Shown one piece after another: positions 60,080-64,000 of a stretch of DNA of 64,000 nt. A program made the translations under genes and the position numbers. This DNA is from Deltaproteobacteria bacterium. GTDB taxonomy: Bacteria; Myxococcota_A; UBA9042; PHBI01. Each line of letters begins with the position of its first letter. Position 1 is the stretch's first letter. Below the pieces are notes generated by a model. It ran no database searches, was not told the origin of the DNA, and saw nothing but the letters and a program-made list of their open reading frames with translations. The DNA is taken from assembly GCA_020632715.1 (NCBI GenBank), contig JACKFA010000003.1, forward strand, positions 868,001 through 932,000, in the 5' to 3' direction.

Positions 60080-62302
60080 GGTGGCGGTCGGGCCGATCGC
60101 GCGCCCGTCCGGGTCGACGCCGGGGCCCTCGTCGGCCGGGGCGCGGTAGCCGCCGTCGTAGAGGCCGACCCGCGCGGAGAGCGGGACGCCGCGCAGCTCG
60201 TCGGGGAAGAACATGACGACGGCGTCGCGGACGACGCGGCCGACGGGCCACGCGCTCGTCGGGAGGAGGCCGACCACGGGCGGGTGGTCGCCGTGGAAGT
60301 GGAGCGCGCCGTGGTCGTCGACCCAGTGGACGAAGACCGTGAGGTCGCGCGGGAGCGCGCGGTGGACCTCCCAGTAGCACGCGAGCGTGAGCGCGCCGGG
60401 CGCCGGCTCGGAGCCGGGGGCGGGCTCGACGCGGCAGCCGTGGAGGGTGACCGCGCCGCGCTCGAGGTCGACGGGGGCCGCGGGCGTGAGGCCCGGCGGG
60501 GGCGCGTCCGAGAGCGGCTCGGCGTTCGCGCGGAGCTGGGGCGCGATCCAGGCGAAGCGCTTCTCGACGGCGGCGCCGACGCTCTCGCCGTAGAGGGTCG
60601 AGGCGAAGAAGAAGGCGCGGAAGTCGCGCACGACGCGCTCGTAGCGGGCGAGGACCTCGGCGGGCGCGGGGCGGACGACGGCCTTCGGGCGCATGGCGAC
60701 GGGATCGCGGCGGGAGCCGATGAGGACGTCGTAGCGCTGCATGATGTCGCGGCGGGCGCCGACCGCGTGGCCCCAGGCGTCGAGGAGATCGGTGGCGACG
60801 GGCTCGTGGCCGAACGCGGCGTCGAGGACGGCGGGCTCGACGGCGCCGCTCGCGCGCCACGCCTCCGACGCGGTGAGCTCCGGGGTGAAGAGGCCCGCGG
60901 TGTCGAAGATCTGGACCGGCGAGTAGTAGCCGACGCGGCCGATGTCACGCCCGATGAACCAGCTCTCGCGCTCGGGGGCGGCGGACGCCTCGAGCACGCG
61001 GAAGAGCTGGTCGATCATGCCCATCCCGAGGACGCTCATGCCGGCGACGTGGCGCGGCGGCGTGCGCGTGAGGCCGTCGAGGGCGTCGCGCCAGGTGTCG
61101 CTCGACTTCTCGCGCACCCAGCTCTGGCCGCGCCCGTGGGAGCGGAAGTCGTAGATGGAGAAGCGCGCGTCGACGGCGAAGGCGGCGACCGCCTGCCCGG
61201 CGAGGAGCCCCGCGACGAGCGAGGCGAGGACGGCGCGCGCGAGGGCTCGGGGGCCGCGGCGGAGGGCGCCGCGCAGGAGGCGCTCGAGGGCCCAGAGCCA
61301 CGGCCACGGCGCGAGCGCGATGAGCGGGAGGAAGTGGCGCTGGTTCGGCATCCAGTCGATGGTGACCGAGGCCACGAAGAAGCAGGTCGTGAGCATCACG
61401 AGCGCGGGCGCGGTGGCGCGGGCGCGGGCGGCCATGACGCCGGCGAGGACGATGGCGCCGAGGAGGTAGACCACCTCGAGGGGGCCCGAGCCCTGCGCGA
61501 CGAGGGGGGCGAGCTTCGACAGCGAGAAGCCGCCGCCCTCCTTGGCGAAGTAGGTCTGGGGGAGCCACTGGCCGTAGTAGGCGTGGCGCCAGAGGAGGAG
61601 GGCCGCGACGACGACGGCCGCGGCGGCGGCGGGCGGGAGCGCGCGGCGGAGGACGTCGGCGCGGGTGAGGCCGCGCGGCGGGAGGAGGAGCGCGCCGGCG
61701 GCCAGGGCGACGAGGTAGAGCGGCGCCTCGGGGCGGGTCGCGAGGAAGGCGACCGTCACCGCGGCGAGGGCGACGAGGGAACGGCGCGTCGGCGGGGCGG
61801 TGAGGCGCGCGTGGAGGGCGAGCAGGAGGCCCACGAGGAGCGCGAGGTAGAGCGGCGTCTCGAGCCCCCAGAGCGCCCAGGAGGCGATGTAGCTCGTCGC
61901 GGCGAGGGCGAGGACGCCGAGCGCGGCCGAGGCCGGGCGGAGGCCGAGGGCGCGGGTCGCGTAGCGGAAGGAGAGGACGAGGAGCGCCGCGTAGCTCAGC
62001 ACCGACAGCAGCTTGGTCGCGACGACGCCGTCGACGCCGAGGCCGATGAGGGCGGCCTGGAGGAACACCCAGAGCGGGTTCGAGAAGCCCTCGACGCGGG
62101 CGCCGTCGTTGAACGTCAGCCCGTCGCCGGCGACGAGGCGCTCGGCGTAGCGGAGCGAGATGTACATGTCGTCGACGGTGCGGCAGAAGTAGAAGACGAT
62201 CTGCGCGAGGGCGACGAGGGCGGCGAGCGCGAGCACCGCGCGCACGACGGCCCGGCCGCGAGGGCGGCTCGGAGTGGGGGGCGCGGGGGGCGGTGTCTCC
62301 AC
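60074..62302 (-). CDS. GT-C fold membrane glycosyltransferase-like protein
   Basis: The 742-residue protein has about ten membrane helices and then a 300-residue soluble domain. The first loop has the acidic motif RTVDDMYISLRYAERLVAGDGL (DD pair) and GARVEGFSNPLWVF, a pattern of lipid-linked-sugar transferases of the GT-C type related to arabinofuranosyl- and mannosyltransferases. The acidic pair is the likely catalytic site facing the periplasm. The start is GTG without a clear Shine-Dalgarno; TACCTT lies 9 nt upstream. The donor and acceptor are unknown. The C-terminal soluble domain looks beta-rich. Confidence 0.83.
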   Translation of the reverse strand: METPPPAPPTPSRPRGRAVVRAVLALAALVALAQIVFYFCRTVDDMYISLRYAERLVAGDGLTFNDGARVEGFSNPLWVFLQAALIGLGVDGVVATKLLSVLSYAALLVLSFRYATRALGLRPASAALGVLALAATSYIASWALWGLETPLYLALLVGLLLALHARLTAPPTRRSLVALAAVTVAFLATRPEAPLYLVALAAGALLLPPRGLTRADVLRRALPPAAAAAVVVAALLLWRHAYYGQWLPQTYFAKEGGGFSLSKLAPLVAQGSGPLEVVYLLGAIVLAGVMAARARATAPALVMLTTCFFVASVTIDWMPNQRHFLPLIALAPWPWLWALERLLRGALRRGPRALARAVLASLVAGLLAGQAVAAFAVDARFSIYDFRSHGRGQSWVREKSSDTWRDALDGLTRTPPRHVAGMSVLGMGMIDQLFRVLEASAAPERESWFIGRDIGRVGYYSPVQIFDTAGLFTPELTASEAWRASGAVEPAVLDAAFGHEPVATDLLDAWGHAVGARRDIMQRYDVLIGSRRDPVAMRPKAVVRPAPAEVLARYERVVRDFRAFFFASTLYGESVGAAVEKRFAWIAPQLRANAEPLSDAPPPGLTPAAPVDLERGAVTLHGCRVEPAPGSEPAPGALTLACYWEVHRALPRDLTVFVHWVDDHGALHFHGDHPPVVGLLPTSAWPVGRVVRDAVVMFFPDELRGVPLSARVGLYDGGYRAPADEGPGVDPDGRAIGPTATP

Positions 62303-62364
62303 GGCCGGCGGAAGGTAGCGAAGCGCTGGCGTCGTGGAAAGCGCGTTCCGCGCGAGGCCGGTGC

Positions 62365-62393
62365 TTGACCGGGGGGGCGCGCGCGTCCAGGGT
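62365..62393 (+). promoter_or_regulatory. sigma70-type leaderless promoter of sufE
   Basis: TTGACC (62365-62370), a 17-nt spacer and CAGGGT (62388-62393) end 7 nt before ATG 62401. No ribosome site exists between them. This is the best-spaced promoter visible in the window. Confidence 0.6.
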
Positions 62394-62400
62394 TCGGCGC

Positions 62401-62817
62401 ATGACGGTCGACGACATCCTCGAGAGCCTCGCGTTCCTCGACACCTGGGAGGACCGCTACCGCTTCATCATCGACCTCGGGCGGGAGCTGCCGCCGATGG
62501 ACGAGGCGCTGAAGACCGACGGGAGCAAGGTCCGCGGCTGCATGAGCCAGGTGTGGCTCGTGGGGACGACGGACGGGGCGGCGCCGCCGCGGCTCCACTT
62601 CCTCGCGGACAGCGACGCGCTCATCGTGAAGGGGCTCATCGGGGTGCTGCTCGCGATCTATCAGGATCGGACGCCCGCGGAGGTCCTCGGGACCGACATC
62701 GCCGACGTGTTCGAGCGGCTCGGGCTCGAGCAGCACCTGAGCGTGAACCGGCGGAACGGGTTCTACGCGATGGTCGAGCGGATCAAAGGCATCGCGCGCG
62801 AGGCGGCGGCGGCCTGA
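62401..62817 (+). CDS. sufE: SufE family sulfur acceptor protein
   Basis: The 138-residue protein accepts persulfide sulfur from a cysteine desulfurase and stimulates it for Fe-S cluster assembly. The acceptor Cys is in DGSKVRGCMSQVWLV (about 47). DIADVFERLGLEQHLSVNRRNGF matches the C-terminal SufE motif. The length is typical. No suf neighbour is present in the window; the Fur-family regulator follows 111 bp later on the same strand. Confidence 0.93.
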   Translation: MTVDDILESLAFLDTWEDRYRFIIDLGRELPPMDEALKTDGSKVRGCMSQVWLVGTTDGAAPPRLHFLADSDALIVKGLIGVLLAIYQDRTPAEVLGTDIADVFERLGLEQHLSVNRRNGFYAMVERIKGIAREAAAA

Positions 62818-62868
62818 GAGCGAGGCGGGGGCCCGCGCTCGCGGCGCGCAGAGCACCCGACTGGGACC

Positions 62869-62891
62869 TTGCAAATGCAACGTATTTGCAA
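62869..62891. promoter_or_regulatory. Fur-superfamily box upstream of the regulator gene
   Basis: Perfect arms TTGCAAAT and ATTTGCAA are separated by 7 nt (GCAACGT), an AT-rich island in GC-rich DNA, 38 bp before the Fur-family start. The half-sites also occur in direct orientation (GCAAATGCAAC, ATTTGCAAC). Size and symmetry fit a Fur/Zur/Mur-type operator, so autoregulation is likely. Confidence 0.75.
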
Positions 62892-62928
62892 CATGCTCCG
62901 CGCGTCGTGACCACCGAGGTGCGCCGTG

Positions 62929-63363
62929 ATGAATCTCGATGACGCTCGCCGCTCGCTCCAGGAGCATGGCCTCCGGATGACGGCCTCCCGCGCGGCCGTG
63001 CTGCGTCTCCTCGGGACGAGCGAGCGACCGCTCACGCATCAGGACGTCGTGGACTCGCTTGTCGGCGAGCCATGGAACCGGTCGACCCTCTACCGGAACC
63101 TCATGGACCTCGCGGACAGCGGGATCGCCCACCGCACGGTCATCGGCGGGCTCGCGCGGTTCGAGCTCGCGGGGCGCGCGAACTCCTGCATCGAGCACCC
63201 GCACTTCGTCTGCACGGCGTGTGGCGAGGTGAGCCACCTCGAGAAGGCGTCGGTGCGGGTCGACGGGAGCGGGCTCCCGGACTGCGTGACGGGCGGCGAG
63301 TTCGAGGTGCAGCTCCGCGGGCGCTGCGACGCGTGCCACGGGGCGGCGATCGCGACGGCCTGA
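62929..63363 (+). CDS. Fur family transcriptional regulator
   Basis: The 144-residue regulator has the winged helix (RMTASRAAVLRLLGTSERPLTHQDVVDSL and RSTLYRNLMDLADSGI) and the dimerisation domain with the metal motif EHPHFVCTACGEVSHLEKA. The two structural-zinc Cys pairs are CTAC and CDAC near the C-terminus. It binds Fe, Zn, Mn or senses peroxide; the metal cannot be decided. GAGGT lies 9 nt before ATG 62929; a GTG at 62926 is equally possible. It is preceded by its own AT-rich palindrome. Confidence 0.92.
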   Translation: MNLDDARRSLQEHGLRMTASRAAVLRLLGTSERPLTHQDVVDSLVGEPWNRSTLYRNLMDLADSGIAHRTVIGGLARFELAGRANSCIEHPHFVCTACGEVSHLEKASVRVDGSGLPDCVTGGEFEVQLRGRCDACHGAAIATA

Positions 63364-63371
63364 GCGCGTCG

Positions 63372-64000
63372 TCAGGGCGTCAGGGCCTCGAAGGTGTCGA
63401 CCCAGCCGAAGCTCTCGTGGTCGGCGCCGCCCGGGACGTAGACGACGCCGCCGAGCGCGGCGGCGCCGGTGCCGTGGCGCGGGGTCGGCATGGGCGCGAG
63501 GCGGGACCAGGTGTCGGTGGCGGGATCGTAGACCTCGACGTCCGCGAAGACGCCGGTGGCGTTCGTCGGGTCGCCCTCGCCGCCGAGGACGACCACGCGG
63601 CCACCGACCACGGCAGCCGCCGTGCCGCCGCGCGGGGTGGGCATCGGCGCGCGGGTGACCCAGGCGCCGTCGCCGGGGGTGAGGGCCCAGACGTCGGCGC
63701 TCACGGCGTCGATGGCGGTGTCACGGCCGCCGAGCCAGTAGACGACGCCGTCGACAGCGGCGGCGACGCCGTGGTCGCGGGGGGCTGGGAGCGCGGGGCC
63801 GGCCTCCCAGGTGTCCGTGGCGGCGTGGTAGACGTCGACCTCGGCGACGGCGCGGCCACGGAAGCCGGCGACGACCCAGGCGTCGGTGCCGACGACGGCG
63901 ACGCCGGAGGCGCCGCGCCGCCGGGCCTCGGGGAGCGGGGTCAGCGCGGAGAAGCCGCCCTCGTCGGGCTCGAGGCGGTAGGCCACGGCGACCGCGGAGA
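63372..64000 (-). CDS. Kelch repeat protein (C-terminal part)
   Basis: The frame is open to the right edge; the start lies outside. It encodes Kelch blades with the double-Gly and spaced Tyr/Trp pattern: VAVVGTDAWVVAGFRG, VYHAATDTWEAGPALP, GVVYWLGGRDTA, VVGGRVVVLGGEGD, VYDPATDTWSRLAPMP and GGVVYVPGGADHE. At least four blades of about 48 residues are seen. It is probably exported, forming a beta-propeller binding platform. It converges with the Fur-family gene. Confidence 0.9.
   Translation of the reverse strand, partial: SAVAVAYRLEPDEGGFSALTPLPEARRRGASGVAVVGTDAWVVAGFRGRAVAEVDVYHAATDTWEAGPALPAPRDHGVAAAVDGVVYWLGGRDTAIDAVSADVWALTPGDGAWVTRAPMPTPRGGTAAAVVGGRVVVLGGEGDPTNATGVFADVEVYDPATDTWSRLAPMPTPRHGTGAAALGGVVYVPGGADHESFGWVDTFEALTP

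Overview
The window is a very GC-rich bacterial chromosome segment (third codon positions almost all G/C). It most resembles a Myxococcota / deltaproteobacterial genome. The reasons are eleven lipobox lipoproteins, many followed by an Ala/Asp/Thr-rich tether; two proteins ending in MYXO-CTERM-like tails (Cys, one membrane helix, Arg cluster); MopE/thrombospondin-type Asp-rich repeats with a choice-of-anchor L domain; and an eight-cysteine/Kazal secreted protein. This placement is inferred from protein style and not from a marker gene. I saw no tRNA, rRNA, CRISPR array, complete insertion sequence or prophage.

Layout. 1-6 kb: end of a PQQ-type beta-propeller protein, a cluster of CACGGAG-type intergenic repeats, then two translationally coupled surface lipoproteins (MopE/choice-of-anchor L and IgGFc-binding type), a small lipoprotein and a DUF507 gene. 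6-11.4 kb: a MYXO-CTERM-like protein, a fatty-acid transport-type acyl-CoA synthetase coupled to a CPA1 cation/proton antiporter, and thioredoxin 2. 11.4-14.9 kb: two members of one palindromic element family that looks like a structured RNA, two frameshifted genes and a GlsB/YeaQ-type membrane protein. 14.9-21.4 kb: an AddB-like/AddA-like helicase-nuclease pair. 21.4-28.8 kb: a stress and envelope block with a frameshifted antiporter, small charged and DUF3618/Holin-X-type membrane-associated proteins, a shortened glycosyltransferase, KatE catalase and a DUF5335-like protein. 28.8-32.6 kb: PPOX-like protein, outer-membrane barrel, ArsM/SigZ, YjbR and a LysR regulator. 32.7-39.6 kb: tandem M28 peptidase-type lipoproteins (the second looks catalytically dead) and two alpha/beta hydrolases. 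39.6-46.7 kb: XRE-cupin regulator, SDR/QueA-like pair, and a TetR-controlled FMO/metal-dependent hydrolase operon with a near-ideal operator. 46.7-47.5 kb: an expanded 12-bp tandem repeat and duplication zone. 47.5-64 kb: SIMPL protein, VCBS lipoprotein, a PHM-like copper protein overlapping RlmN, phosphodiester glycosidase, TMEM175 channel, more lipoproteins, GT-C membrane protein, SufE, a Fur-family regulator with its own AT-rich box, and a partial Kelch protein.

How it works together. Most genes serve the cell surface and periplasm, or handle stress (catalase, thioredoxin, arsenic methylation, antiporters). Many adjacent genes overlap by 4 bp (ATGA/GTGA), which indicates translational coupling. 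Several genes without a Shine-Dalgarno sequence have a -10-like hexamer 6-7 nt before the start codon, which suggests leaderless transcripts. At least six single-base frameshifts fall in three genes, several at short homopolymers, so base-level assembly errors are a real possibility there.
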